From: Shimia sediminis
GTDB lineage: Bacteria > Pseudomonadota > Alphaproteobacteria > Rhodobacterales > Rhodobacteraceae
NCBI RefSeq assembly: GCF_003990645.1
Contig: NZ_RYZK01000007.1
Location: 115,702-179,701 of the forward strand
Direction: 5' to 3'
Length of the DNA: 64,000 nt
A program made the translations under genes and the position numbers. Below, one piece after another: positions 42,754 to 52,229 of the stretch. How positions within the stretch are numbered: the first letter of the stretch is position 1; the number at the start of each line of letters is the position of its first letter. The notes under the pieces are model-generated. The model saw only the letters and a program-made list of their open reading frames with translations, had not been told where the DNA came from and did no database searches.

Positions 42754-43443
42754 CGCGAAAACGTACCCCTCGCCATGAACCGTAATAATCCAATCCGGCT
42801 GGGTTGGGTCGGTTTCTATTTTCTTGCGCAATCGCCCAACCAAGACATCAATTGTGCGATTGTCAGGCGCCCATTGGCGATGTTGTATCAAATCCAATAG
42901 CCGCTCGCGGGAGAGGATCACACCTGGATGGCGGGTAAAAGCATGCAGAAGCTCGAATTCCGCGCGGGTTAATGGCTCCACTGCGCCGTTTTCGTCTTCA
43001 AGACGCCGCCGCATGCGGTTCAACTGCCAACGACCGAATTGCCAGACAGGGTCTGGTTTAGGAGTTGCCGTGCCGATCTCGTTGATCCGGGCCAACAGGT
43101 TTTTGACACGGGCAAACAGCTCTCGTTTGTCAAAGGGTTTGGTGACATAATCATCCGCCCCCATTTCCAACCCGATAATACGGTCGATCTGATCGTCGCG
43201 GCTGGTGAGCAAGATGATACCGGCCTTGGATTTGGCCCGTTGTTCGCGTGTGATTGTCAGCCCATCTTTGCCTTCAAGGTTGATATCCACCAACAACAGG
43301 TCTGCCGGATCACGCGCAAGGATCTCTTCCATTTGGTCTGCGTCTTCGGCTTCGCTGACCCGGTAAATCTGTTTGCGCAAGGCGCCTGCCAGGCGACGAC
43401 GCGTAACGCTGTCGTCTTCGATGATGATGATGTGCTGGGTCAT
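42739..43443 (-). CDS. torR: Response regulator TorR (OmpR family)
   Basis: A 234-residue regulator starting [18 protein letters not shown] at the ATG at 43443 (GAGAG upstream). The receiver has the phosphoacceptor D53 in [10 protein letters not shown], Thr in ILLTSRDD and Lys in YVTKPF. The C-terminal OmpR-type winged helix is [29 protein letters not shown] and [15 protein letters not shown]...GEGYVF. Phosphorylated TorR activates torA. It is divergent from torA, so both promoters share the 150-base space; CTGTTTATCA at 43536-43545 is similar to the decameric tor box of E. coli and is a weak candidate site. Confidence 0.92.
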   Translation of the reverse strand: MTQHIIIIEDDSVTRRRLAGALRKQIYRVSEAEDADQMEEILARDPADLLLVDINLEGKDGLTITREQRAKSKAGIILLTSRDDQIDRIIGLEMGADDYVTKPFDKRELFARVKNLLARINEIGTATPKPDPVWQFGRWQLNRMRRRLEDENGAVEPLTRAEFELLHAFTRHPGVILSRERLLDLIQHRQWAPDNRTIDVLVGRLRKKIETDPTQPDWIITVHGEGYVFASPES

Positions 43444-43594
43444 GGCATCTCTCGTAGCGCCCGTGTGCCTTTGAATGAAGCCATTGTTACATTCTTTTAC
43501 AAACTCGAACAGTGCGTTCATTGCCTGCGGAAGACCTGTTTATCACCGGCACCTAAAATTGAAGTCAGAAAATTCCAAATCCGTGGAGGATATC

Positions 43595-46267
43595 ATGACT
43601 TTTGCCAACCCAACCCGCCGTTCGTTCCTGCAAGGGGGCGCCGCCCTGTTCGGGGCCAGCAGTCTGATGGGCTCGACCGCTCTTGCGTCGATTGACCCGA
43701 ATTCCTTCTCGGCCCGCACTTTCCACGCCAGCCACTTTGGCACCTTCGAGGCGGTTGTCAAAGATGGCAAGATTGTTGCCATCAACAGCATGATGGAACT
43801 GGATGCCCGCCCAACCGAAATGTTGAGCCACGGCATCCTTGATCGCACCTATGACAAGACCCGGATCGACTATCCGATGGTGCGTAAATCCTATCTTGAG
43901 GGCTGGGAAAGCGGCGACATCAAATCCGAACTGCGCGGCAAAGAAGAATACGTCCGCGTTGATTGGGACACCGCTTGGAGTCTGACCGCCAAGGCGCTGC
44001 TGGATACTGCAACCAACCACGGCAACGAAGCCATCTTCAGCTCGTCTTACGGCGGCTGGTCAAACGCTGGCGTATTCCGCCCCAACGTGCTTCAGGGCCG
44101 CCTGATCAACCTCATGGGGGGCTGCACGAACACGGCTGGAGACTGGTCTGCCGGTGCCGGTCAGGTCGTCATGCCGCACATCATTGGCGACATGGAAGTC
44201 TATTCTGCACAATCTGCATGGGAAACTATCCGCGACAACACCGAACTGTTCGTGCTTGTCGGCTGTGACCCGATCAAAAACAACCGTGTCGAATACCGCG
44301 TCGCCGATCACGGCATGTACGCGCATTGGGAAGAAATTCGCGACAATGGTGTCCAGTTCCTGTCGATCAACCCACAGCGTACAGCCAGTGACGAATACCT
44401 GAACGCCGAGTGGAAACGGATTATTCCGAACACTGATACCGCACTGTTCCTGTCCATGGCTTACCATGTTCTGGAAAATGGCCTAGAAGACCGTGCCTAC
44501 ATGGACAAGTACACTGTCGGCGCAGGCAAATGGCTTGCCTACGTCAAGGGTGACACAGACGGTACCCCTAAAACCCCTGCATGGGCGTCGGCCATCACCG
44601 GCATAGACGAACAGGAAATCATGGATCTGGCCGAATTGATTGCGGCTAAGAAAACCAGCTTTGGCGCATCCTGGGCCATCCAGCGCGCGCAACATGGTGA
44701 AATGGCCTATTGGTCGATTGTCAACTTTGCGGCCTTGCTGGGCAAAATCGGAAAACCCGGCGAAGGTGTCGGCTTCTCTTGGCACTATGGTAACGGCGGC
44801 ATGCCTCAGGGTGGCAACGCAACACCGGTTGGCATGAGCCAAGGTCGCAACTTTGTCAAAAAAATCGTGCCAGCCTCGCGGATCACCGAAGCGCTGGAAA
44901 ACCCCGGCATTGAGTTCTTCTACAACGGGCAGACCAATGTCTATCCGGACATCAAGATGATCTTCAACGCTGGTAACAACTTTATGTCACACCAGCAGGA
45001 TACCAACCGTCTGATCAAGGCGCTGGAGAAAGTTGAAACCATCGTTAGCGTCGACGTTTGGTGGACAGCGGCAACCCGCTGGGCCGACATCGTGATGCCT
45101 GCTGCGACCACTCTGGAGCAAGACGACATTACATCGGGGGGCACATACTCGAACGACCGTGTCTACGCGATGAAAAAGGTTATCGAACCTATGGGCGAAG
45201 CCCTGCCGGATTACGAGATCTTTGAAGGTCTTGCTGACAAGCTTGGCCTGTGGGCACAGTTTACCGACAGCGAAGACAAGATGTATCACATCAAGCTTGC
45301 CTATGAGGCATCAGGTGCCGCCAAAGACCTGCCCTTCGAGGAGTTCTGGGAAAAAGGCTATGCCCGGATGCCAGTTCCAACCGAAGCCCGCGGCTGGGTA
45401 CGCCATGCGGCCTTTGTCGAAGATCCCGAAGGCAGCCCGCTGCACACCTCTTCGGGTAAAATCGAGATGTTCTGCGAGAACATCGCAAACATGGAAATCG
45501 AAGATTGCCCCGGCATGCCGATGTGGTTGGAGAAACACGAATACCTCGGCAGTGCCAAAGAAGGTCAGTTGCACGTCGTGTCGCCTCATCCGTGGTTCCG
45601 CCTGCACAGCCAGATGGACCAGTCGAAAACCCTGCGCGACCTCTACAAGGTGCAGGGTCGTGAGCCGGTTCGGATCAATGCGCAAGACGCCGCAAAGCGC
45701 GGTATCGAAGATGGTGATTTGGTCGAGTTGTACAATGATCGCGGAACAGTGATTGCCGGTGCCGTTGTCTCTGACGACATCATGCCGGGTGTGGTTTCGA
45801 TCTATGAGGGATGCTGGCCGTCTTTGGACAGCAAAGGGCGCTGTAACTCTGGTCTGGTGAACTTTATCACCTCGACACAACGTGCGTCCGGCCTGTCCGA
45901 GGCAACTTCGGCCAACACCACTTTGATCGAAATGCGTAAATGTGAAGACCCGGAAGGTCCGAACCTGGCCTACGAAAAACCAGCCATCATTAGCGACATG
46001 GTGATTTCGTCCATCGACGATGAAAAGCTGGGGCTTGATCGTCTTGGAGACCTGACTGAAGCGCTTTACGCAGACATGACCCCCGGTGAACAGATGTTCT
46101 TTGAGCGCTGTACCGTCTGTCATGCGCCACGTGAAGTAACCCATTATACACAGCAACAGTGGAAAGGCATCGTTCCGTCCATGTTCGAACGTGCGGGTCT
46201 GGACGATGGTGAACGCGAACTTGTCATGGACTATCTCATGAAGAATGCGGCTGACGCCGCTCACTAA
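43595..46267 (+). CDS. torA: TMAO reductase TorA with fused C-terminal cytochrome c domain
   Basis: An 890-residue molybdopterin enzyme of the DMSO reductase family. A Tat signal is present (NPTRRSFLQGGAALFGASSL). The molybdenum-ligand serine is probably in SSSYGGWSNAG; other cofactor motifs are LFVLVGCDPIKNN, YAHWEEIRDNGVQFLSINPQ and VVSPHPWFRLHSQMDQS. Classical TorA ends near 820-830 residues; here about 55 more follow with a c-type haem site CTVCH and a distal WKGIVPSMFERAGL helix with Met, so electrons can be delivered within one chain. It reduces TMAO in the periplasm during anaerobic respiration. GGAGG lies seven bases before the ATG. torC and torD are not nearby. Confidence 0.92.
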   Translation: MTFANPTRRSFLQGGAALFGASSLMGSTALASIDPNSFSARTFHASHFGTFEAVVKDGKIVAINSMMELDARPTEMLSHGILDRTYDKTRIDYPMVRKSYLEGWESGDIKSELRGKEEYVRVDWDTAWSLTAKALLDTATNHGNEAIFSSSYGGWSNAGVFRPNVLQGRLINLMGGCTNTAGDWSAGAGQVVMPHIIGDMEVYSAQSAWETIRDNTELFVLVGCDPIKNNRVEYRVADHGMYAHWEEIRDNGVQFLSINPQRTASDEYLNAEWKRIIPNTDTALFLSMAYHVLENGLEDRAYMDKYTVGAGKWLAYVKGDTDGTPKTPAWASAITGIDEQEIMDLAELIAAKKTSFGASWAIQRAQHGEMAYWSIVNFAALLGKIGKPGEGVGFSWHYGNGGMPQGGNATPVGMSQGRNFVKKIVPASRITEALENPGIEFFYNGQTNVYPDIKMIFNAGNNFMSHQQDTNRLIKALEKVETIVSVDVWWTAATRWADIVMPAATTLEQDDITSGGTYSNDRVYAMKKVIEPMGEALPDYEIFEGLADKLGLWAQFTDSEDKMYHIKLAYEASGAAKDLPFEEFWEKGYARMPVPTEARGWVRHAAFVEDPEGSPLHTSSGKIEMFCENIANMEIEDCPGMPMWLEKHEYLGSAKEGQLHVVSPHPWFRLHSQMDQSKTLRDLYKVQGREPVRINAQDAAKRGIEDGDLVELYNDRGTVIAGAVVSDDIMPGVVSIYEGCWPSLDSKGRCNSGLVNFITSTQRASGLSEATSANTTLIEMRKCEDPEGPNLAYEKPAIISDMVISSIDDEKLGLDRLGDLTEALYADMTPGEQMFFERCTVCHAPREVTHYTQQQWKGIVPSMFERAGLDDGERELVMDYLMKNAADAAH

Positions 46268-46277
46268 ATACAAACAA

Positions 46278-46304
46278 CGAGAGGGCGGTGTTGCCGCCCT
46301 CTCG
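46278..46304. terminator. Hairpin after torA
   Basis: CGAGAGGGCGG (46278-46288) pairs perfectly with CCGCCCTCTCG (46294-46304) over a five-base loop, followed by ACTTTG. There is only a short T-run, so it may weaken rather than stop read-through into moeA. Confidence 0.65.
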
Positions 46305-46355
46305 ACTTTGTCCCCTTCACCGCATGTACGAAGCAGAGAAAACCAGGAGGTCGCA

Positions 46356-47621
46356 ATGTTGGATAGATCGCAAAATCTGGGATGCGGATGCGAACGCGTC
46401 CAGCAAGACCTGATGCCGCTGGACTCTGCCGTTTCACATTCTTTGTCCGGGATTAACCCCGTCGCCGAAGTGGAAGAGGTTCCACTGGTCCAAAGTTTAA
46501 ATCGGACCGCCGCAGCAAGCGTTTTGGCTTCGAGGGCCATGCCTTTCTTTGACAACTCGGCAATGGATGGGTTCGCCGTCAGCGCCGAGGGTTGCCAAGA
46601 CGGTACGCCTTTGCGGATCTCGGCAACAATCGCTGCGGGCGATGCGCCTTCTGACCTACGCCCGGGTACCACCGCGCGGATCTACACCGGGGCTCCAATT
46701 CCATCAGGTGCAGATGCCGTCATCATGTCCGAGCTTTCAGATGTGATTGGTGAAACTGTGCGCTTTCAGATCGCGCCAAATCGTGGTGACAACATTCGCC
46801 GTGCTGGAAGTGATCAACCCAAAGGTGCCAATCTGCTGTACTCTGGTCAACGCATTGCCCCGCGACATATGGGGCTGCTCGCAGCCAACGGTTTTAAGAA
46901 GTGTTCTGTGCGCCGGCGCGTCAGGATTGGCGTTTTCTCGACCGGTGACGAGTTGACGACGCATGCGCGTGCTCCGGGACAGATTTACGATGCAAACAGG
47001 CCAATGCTGCTGTCCCTTTGTGCTCAAATGGGTGCCGAAGTTACGGATTTGGGCGTGTTGGCTGATGACCTGTCCAAGACAACCCGTGCATTTGAGCACA
47101 TACGCGACCAGTTTGATCTCGTGCTGACTTCGGGTGCGGTATCCATTGGTGGCCGTGACCACGTCCGTACCGCGCTTCTCGCAGCGGGTGGCACGCTGGA
47201 TGGCTGGCGTGTGGCAATCAAACCGGGCAAACCCGTAGCTTTCGGACGATTGGGAAACGCCGTCGTGACAGGATTGCCTGGCAATCCATTTGCCAGCTTC
47301 GTTGGCTTCCATCTCTTCGTTGCATCTCAGATCGAACGCCTTTCGGGCGGCGCACCAAAGGCATTTGCCTCCCACAGTGCAACGGCCGATTTCGAATGGA
47401 CGCACAAACCAGGAAGGGCCGAGGTCTTTCCAGTAAAGCTTGGGGGCTACAATGCAGACGGCTTGCCGAAACTCACGCGCCTCGGGGCCAGTGTTTCAGC
47501 CACGCTCTTTCCTCTGGCCGAAGCTGATGGCCTGGCCATCGTCCCGGCTGAGACCAACAGTGTCGCGCCAGGGGATTACCTTAATTGGCAACCATTCAGT
47601 TTTGCTGGAGTAGTGCAATGA
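46356..47621 (+). CDS. moeA: Molybdopterin molybdenumtransferase MoeA
   Basis: A 421-residue protein; AGGAGG precedes the ATG at 46356. MoeA signatures are SRAMPFFDNSAMDGFAV, IYTGAPIPSGADAVI, APNRGDNIRRAGSDQPKG, IGVFSTGDEL, DLVLTSGAVSIGGRD and VAIKPGKPVAFG...GLPGNPFASFV. It inserts molybdate into adenylylated molybdopterin. It opens a run of molybdenum-cofactor genes directly behind torA, which supply the cofactor that enzyme needs. A second, core set probably exists elsewhere in the genome, as moaE is not here. Confidence 0.94.
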   Translation: MLDRSQNLGCGCERVQQDLMPLDSAVSHSLSGINPVAEVEEVPLVQSLNRTAAASVLASRAMPFFDNSAMDGFAVSAEGCQDGTPLRISATIAAGDAPSDLRPGTTARIYTGAPIPSGADAVIMSELSDVIGETVRFQIAPNRGDNIRRAGSDQPKGANLLYSGQRIAPRHMGLLAANGFKKCSVRRRVRIGVFSTGDELTTHARAPGQIYDANRPMLLSLCAQMGAEVTDLGVLADDLSKTTRAFEHIRDQFDLVLTSGAVSIGGRDHVRTALLAAGGTLDGWRVAIKPGKPVAFGRLGNAVVTGLPGNPFASFVGFHLFVASQIERLSGGAPKAFASHSATADFEWTHKPGRAEVFPVKLGGYNADGLPKLTRLGASVSATLFPLAEADGLAIVPAETNSVAPGDYLNWQPFSFAGVVQ

Positions 47622-48145
47622 CCTATCCTTTGCTGGCCGGAATCCAATTTGACGTCGGCGATATCGATGACCTTCTGGCCGAAGTCGCGACAACACTCTC
47701 CCATGACGGATACCGCGTGCGCGGCGTGTTACAGTCGCGTGGCGAGGTCGGTCGGGAATGCCACTGCGCAGACATGGACCTCCATACAATTGGAGAGACC
47801 AGAACATTCCGGATATCTCAACCTCTTGGAAACGGTTCGCGGGGATGTCGACTGCATCCAGGCGCGCTCGCGGAATGCGCAGCCTATTTGGAAACGGAAC
47901 TTGATCGGGGCGTGGATCTTCTGGTGCTGAACCGGTTTGGGCGTGGTGAAAGCAAAGGGAGCGGATTCCGCGACCTGATCTGCCAAGCCATGGTGCACGG
48001 AGTGCCCGTTCTAACTGCCGTACGCCCCACCTATCAGCAGGAATGGGTAGCGTTCGGTCAGGCTCTAACCTGTAACCTTCCAATGAACCCGAACACCATT
48101 CTCCAGTGGTTTGATCATACGCACGGAGTGCAACATGCCGCGTGA
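47618..48145 (+). CDS. DUF2478 protein (molybdenum-associated NTPase-like)
   Basis: A 175-residue protein whose ATG overlaps the moeA stop (ATGA). It shows GDIDDLLAEVATTLSHDGYRVRGVLQSRG, CADMDLHTIGETRTFRISQ, CRLHPGALAECAAYL, VDLLVLNRFGRGESKGSGFRDL and GVPVLTAVRPTYQQEW, the pattern of DUF2478, a P-loop-like family found with molybdate transport and Moco genes; the N-terminal P-loop is degenerate. Role unproven; perhaps nucleotide-dependent handling of molybdate or Moco. Confidence 0.82.
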   Translation: MTYPLLAGIQFDVGDIDDLLAEVATTLSHDGYRVRGVLQSRGEVGRECHCADMDLHTIGETRTFRISQPLGNGSRGCRLHPGALAECAAYLETELDRGVDLLVLNRFGRGESKGSGFRDLICQAMVHGVPVLTAVRPTYQQEWVAFGQALTCNLPMNPNTILQWFDHTHGVQHAA

Positions 48146-49157
48146 TCTTCGCACTCCTCAAATGCTCACGGATGGATTTGGGAGGCAGGTAAACTACCTG
48201 CGCCTTTCGGTGACCGACCGGTGCGATCTGCGGTGTACCTACTGCATGGCCGAGCGCATGACGTTCCTGCCAAAGCGCGAGCTTTTGTCCATCGAAGAGC
48301 TTGCGAAACTCGTGAACGCATTCATTGACCTCGGCGTTCGCAAGGTGCGGCTGACAGGAGGTGAGCCCCTGGTGCGCCATGGGATTATGTCACTGATCGA
48401 GGCGCTTGGCCGCGAGGTGACGTCCGGTCGGCTGGACGAGCTCACTTTGACAACCAATGGCACGCAACTGTCACGATTTGCCTCGGTACTGGCGGACAAC
48501 GGCGTGCGCCGTATCAATGTGTCGCTTGATACAATCGACCCAGAGAAGTTTGCTGAGATCACCCGTCGTGGACGACTTGGGCAGGTTCTGAAAGGCATCG
48601 AAGCTGCCCGTGCCGTAGGGTTGCAGGTCAAGATCAACACAATGGCATTGCGTGGTTTCAATGATGCCGAAATCCCTGATCTTGTGGATTGGGCGCTGGA
48701 GCGCGGCTGCGACGTATCTTTCATCGAAGTGATGCCGATGGGCGAGGTCAGATCAGATGACCGGCTGGGGCAATTTTGGCCTCTTGGGGAAGTGCGCACA
48801 ATGCTGGAGCAACGCCTCATCCTGCGCGATACGTCGTTCAGCACAGGTGGCCCCGCGCAATATTGCGACGTGGAGGGAACCAATCAACGGATCGGCTTCA
48901 TCACTCCGATGAGCAACAACTTTTGCGCCGGCTGCAACCGCGTCCGCGTGAATTGCCGTGGCGAGTTGTTCACCTGTCTTGGACGCGAAGGTTCTCGTGA
49001 TTTGCGCCCCGCATTGCGCGAGTCTGCGAGTGTTTTGGACGTTCAAGACGCGATCCGCGCCGTCCTGATGTGCAAGCCCAAAGGGCATAACTTTGACTAT
49101 GGCGCAGGTGAAGTCGCCGGTGCCGTGTCACGCGGAATGAACCATACTGGAGGATAA
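48135..49157 (+). CDS. moaA: GTP 3',8-cyclase MoaA
   Basis: A 340-residue radical-SAM enzyme. The N-terminal cluster is CDLRCTYC (C-x3-C-x2-C), followed by VRLTGGEPLVRHG; the C-terminal second [4Fe-4S] site is CAGCNRVRVNCRGELFTC, and the protein ends in -GG, as active MoaA does. With MoaC it turns GTP into cyclic pyranopterin monophosphate, the first Moco step. It overlaps the end of the DUF2478 gene by 11 bases and precedes moaD by two bases. Confidence 0.96.
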   Translation: MPRDLRTPQMLTDGFGRQVNYLRLSVTDRCDLRCTYCMAERMTFLPKRELLSIEELAKLVNAFIDLGVRKVRLTGGEPLVRHGIMSLIEALGREVTSGRLDELTLTTNGTQLSRFASVLADNGVRRINVSLDTIDPEKFAEITRRGRLGQVLKGIEAARAVGLQVKINTMALRGFNDAEIPDLVDWALERGCDVSFIEVMPMGEVRSDDRLGQFWPLGEVRTMLEQRLILRDTSFSTGGPAQYCDVEGTNQRIGFITPMSNNFCAGCNRVRVNCRGELFTCLGREGSRDLRPALRESASVLDVQDAIRAVLMCKPKGHNFDYGAGEVAGAVSRGMNHTGG

Positions 49158-49159
49158 CC

Positions 49160-49414
49160 ATGGCTGTTTATGATGTTGTCTATTTTGCCTGGGTGCGGGA
49201 ACGCATCGGTTTGCCACGGGAACAGGTTGAAAGCACGGCAACGCATGTGACGGACCTGGTCAGGGAACTTACTGCACGAGAGCCGCGTTATGCGGCGGCC
49301 TTTGCCGACCCTTCTGCCATTCGTGTCGCACTGGACCAGGACCTCTCGCATTTTGATGCCACGCTGGATGGCGTACGCGAGGTTGCCTTCTTCCCCCCCA
49401 TGACAGGAGGCTGA
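49160..49414 (+). CDS. moaD: Molybdopterin synthase sulfur carrier subunit MoaD
   Basis: An 84-residue ubiquitin-like protein with the obligatory C-terminal Gly-Gly (FFPPMTGG), beginning VYDVVYFAWVRERIGLP. The C-terminus is adenylated by MoeB, made a thiocarboxylate, and donates sulfur to the dithiolene. Its catalytic partner MoaE is not in the window, so the large subunit must be encoded elsewhere. Confidence 0.93.
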   Translation: MAVYDVVYFAWVRERIGLPREQVESTATHVTDLVRELTAREPRYAAAFADPSAIRVALDQDLSHFDATLDGVREVAFFPPMTGG

Positions 49415-49415
49415 A

Positions 49416-50186
49416 ATGCTTGACGGCGCAGTTTCCGAAAGTCGCTATGCCCGCCACCATATCCTGCCCGAGATCGGTAAGACGGGGCAGGACCGACTTG
49501 GTGCGGCGCGCGTGCTTGTTGTCGGTGCTGGCGGTCTTGGCGCTCCTGTCTTGCTCTATCTGGCTGCGGCAGGGGTTGGTCACATCGGTATTGCCGATGA
49601 CGATGTCGTGTCACTGTCCAACCTTCAGAGACAGGTGCTGCATTCCACGAGTTGGCTTGACCAACCCAAGACGTACTCGGCGTTGGAAAGGCTGCACGAC
49701 CTCAATCCAGGAATCGACATTGCGACATATCCCTTCAGGGTCGGTGAGGCCCAAGCTGCGTCTCTGGTACACCGTTATGACCTTGTCATTGACTGCACCG
49801 ATAACCTCGACGGACGCTATGTGTTGAACCGCGCCTGTGTAAAGGCTCGCGTGCCTTTGCTCTCCGGGGCGATCTCGGGTTGGGAAGGTCAAATCGGCCT
49901 TTATGACCCAGTACACGGCGGGCCCTGCTTTGCCTGTGTGTTTCCAGAAGTACAGAAACAGCGGCCGATCCAGACCAAAGGTGTCGTCGGCGCGTTGCCA
50001 GGAGTAGTCGGCGCAACCATGGCGCTGAACGCAATCAAGCACATTGCCGGCGCCGGGGCATCCCTCCGCGGAAAGTTGATGTTGTTTGATACATTGTGGA
50101 ATGAGCAAAGCGTGCTGAATGTCGCGCGTGACGGCACTTGTCCTGTCTGTGGTGACATCCATTTTAGAGAGAAAAGAGAATGCTGA
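49416..50186 (+). CDS. moeB: Molybdopterin synthase adenylyltransferase MoeB (ThiF family)
   Basis: A 256-residue E1-like enzyme. The nucleotide site is [21 protein letters not shown], followed by [16 protein letters not shown] (the D-x-V-x-x-S-N-L-x-R-Q signature) and [14 protein letters not shown]. Zinc cysteines are CFACVF and CPVCG. It activates the MoaD C-terminus with ATP. One base separates it from moaD. No rhodanese domain is present, unlike some longer homologues. Confidence 0.94.
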   Translation: MLDGAVSESRYARHHILPEIGKTGQDRLGAARVLVVGAGGLGAPVLLYLAAAGVGHIGIADDDVVSLSNLQRQVLHSTSWLDQPKTYSALERLHDLNPGIDIATYPFRVGEAQAASLVHRYDLVIDCTDNLDGRYVLNRACVKARVPLLSGAISGWEGQIGLYDPVHGGPCFACVFPEVQKQRPIQTKGVVGALPGVVGATMALNAIKHIAGAGASLRGKLMLFDTLWNEQSVLNVARDGTCPVCGDIHFREKREC

Positions 50187-50695
50187 CCCATTTTGATGCG
50201 TCTGGGCATGCACATATGGTGGATGTGTCCGCCAAACCTGACAGTCATCGCGTCGCAATAGCCGAGGCCTATGTCAATATGCGCCCCGAAACTCTTGAGC
50301 TGGTCATGGCCGGAACCGCCGCCAAGGGGGATGTTCTGGGTGTGGCCCGTATAGCCGGAATCATGGCGGCAAAGCGCACTGCAGATCTCATTCCGCTATG
50401 CCATCCTCTGGCGCTGACCCGCGTAGCCGTAGACCTCAATCCTGAGCCGGGCAAGACGCGTGTCCATGTCCGCACAACCGTTGCCACGTCCGGGCAGACA
50501 GGTGTTGAGATCGAGGCTCTGACGGCAGCCTCGGTCGCCGCGCTCACCATCTATGATATGCTCAAGGCTGCAGAAAGGGGAATGTGTGTGACCGGATTAC
50601 GCCTTCTGCACAAGGAGGGGGGCAAATCGGGTCGATACGACGCCACCAATGATGCCCGAGCAATAGAAAATTCGGAGAGAGATCATGTCGATTGA
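50180..50695 (+). CDS. moaC: Cyclic pyranopterin monophosphate synthase MoaC
   Basis: A 171-residue protein. Typical stretches are [44 protein letters not shown] and [24 protein letters not shown], which include the active-site lysine and aspartate of MoaC. It completes the precursor Z step after MoaA. It overlaps moeB by seven bases and the mog pseudogene by eleven, showing a tightly packed operon. Confidence 0.95.
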   Translation: MLTHFDASGHAHMVDVSAKPDSHRVAIAEAYVNMRPETLELVMAGTAAKGDVLGVARIAGIMAAKRTADLIPLCHPLALTRVAVDLNPEPGKTRVHVRTTVATSGQTGVEIEALTAASVAALTIYDMLKAAERGMCVTGLRLLHKEGGKSGRYDATNDARAIENSERDHVD

Positions 50696-51222
50696 GAATC
50701 CGTTGATTGGGATCCTTGTGGTTTCCGACCGGGCGTCACGAGGGGAATACGAGGATATGGGTGGACCGGCAGCCGAAGACTGGTTGCGAAATGTGGTAAC
50801 CTCCGCCACTGCATACATGCGCAAGATCGTCTCAGATGGTCGCGATACTGTAGCTGCCGCCCTGCGTGAATTTGCGGGTGCCGAAAATGCAAACCTGATC
50901 CTCGTGTGTGGCGGCACCGGGCTGGCACCCCAGAGACGAAACGCCCGAGGCCCTAGACGGTGTTATTGACAAACGCCTGCCCAGGTTCGGTGAATCCATG
51001 CGCCTGGCCAGCCTCAAGTAAGTGCCTACTGCCATCCTGTCTCGTCAGGATGCCGGCATCCGAGGTAAGTCCGTGATCGTCACCCTGCCTGGGAAACCCG
51101 CTGCAATCGCCACCTACCTGCAAGCCGTCTTCTCTGCGGTGCCGTACTGCTTGGATCTGATTGGGGCGGCAAGGATCGAAACAAACCCAGATTTGTGCAA
51201 GGCATTCCGACCAAAAAGATAA
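50685..51222 (+). pseudogene. mog: Broken molybdopterin adenylyltransferase (Mog/MogA)
   Basis: The frame starts well ([27 protein letters not shown]... NLILVCGGTGLAP) and then shifts at about 50930 into a wrong frame ending at 50969. The true sequence continues in another frame as RDETPEALDGVIDKRLPRFGESMRLASLK, meets TAA at 51018-51020, and resumes as VPTAILSRQDAGIRGK...LPGKPAAIATYLQAVFSAVPYCLDLIG to TAA at 51222. One extra base plus one nonsense codon therefore inactivate it. MPT adenylylation would need a copy elsewhere. Confidence 0.9.
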
Positions 51223-51282
51223 ACGAATTGTTGACCCGTAAAAAATGTGACAAGTCCAGTTGCTGTTCAGGAGGATCCGTTG

Positions 51283-52123
51283 CACTAGGGTCAGGATTCA
51301 TAACCAGAACATGACGACGGCCGTCAGCGCGCATGCGGACAGGAAAACCTTGGGGCACCCATCGTAGCGGGTTGCGACGCGGCGCCAGTCCTTTAGCCGG
51401 GCAAAGCTGTTCTCGACCTTGTGGCGCTAGCGGTATCAGCCTTCGTCATGTGTGATCGGAACCTTGCGGTTCTTTCGGGAAGGGATGCACGGCGTGATAC
51501 CCTTGTCTTCAAGGGCATTGTGATACCAGTCCGCCTCGTATCCGCGGGCCGCCAGCATGTGTTCGGCGGCAGGAAGACCGTCCAGCAGTGCCCGCGCGCC
51601 GATGTAATCGCTCCGCTGGCCGGCAGTCAGAAACATCCGCAGCGGGTGGCCAGCCGCGTCTGTTACCACGTGCAGTTTCGAGTTCATCTCACGCTTGGTG
51701 CGCCCGATCAGTCGGCTGCCCCCTTTTTTCAGCCCAAGGCTTGAGGCTGTGCGGTGCGTCTTCAGGTGGGGGTTGCATCGATCATCAGCGTGTCAGTACC
51801 GCCGCCCTGATCAGCCAGCTCCGGAAGCATCCGCGCGAAAACACCTTTCTCGCTCCACCGCTTCCACCGGCTGTAGAGCGTCTTGTGCGGGCCATAGGCG
51901 GCAGGCGCATCGCACCACCGTACGCCATTGCGGTTGATGAATATTAAGCCGCTCAGCACCAGCTAATCGTGCACACGAGGTTTGCCATGAGACTTCGGGA
52001 AAAAGGGTTCCAGCTTGGCCATCTGCTTGTCGCTCAGCCAGTATAGATCGCTCATGTCACTGCTCCGTTTCAGAGCCGTGAATCACGTGGCGCAGCAGAA
52101 ATCAATGCATCCTGACCCTAGTG
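51283..52123 (-). mobile_element. Decayed IS5-family element (IS427-like)
   Basis: Terminal inverted repeats CACTAGGGTCAGGAT are exact at both ends (51283-51297 and, inverted, 52109-52123), giving an element of about 840 bp. It holds a minus-strand transposase remnant (next entry). It sits directly behind the mog pseudogene and against a Tn3 remnant. Confidence 0.85.
51298..52055 (-). pseudogene. IS5-family transposase, interrupted
   Basis: Reading leftward from the ATG at 52055: MSDLYWLSDKQMAKLEPFFP, then a TAG at about 51964 (VHD-stop-LVLSG), LIFINRNGVRWCDAPAAYGPHKTLYSRWKRW, DTLMIDATPT (first catalytic Asp), a frame change near 51760, KTHRTASSLGLKKGG then GRTKREMNSKLHVVTDAAGHPLRMFLTAGQ, and a final break before ENSFARLKDWRRVATRYDG. 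At least two frameshifts and one stop make it inactive. Confidence 0.85.
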
Positions 52124-52229
52124 ACTGACGGCTGCATTTAACGGTAGAGTTGGCTGTTCATTCAGCTTCCGTGAACAGTTTTGCAACGAAGTTGTTTTCG
52201 TTAACGACCCCGGTATCGCAATCCTCGTA

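Noticed and set aside
43504-43545. Set of tor boxes in the torR-torA promoter region
   Set aside because: Only one decamer (CTGTTTATCA) resembles the E. coli tor box, and a second inverted one (CTGTTCGAGT) is weak; not enough to call an operator.
45311-46672. 453-codon minus-strand frame across torA and the start of moeA
   Set aside because: It runs opposite two well-identified genes and has no recognisable protein features or ribosome site.
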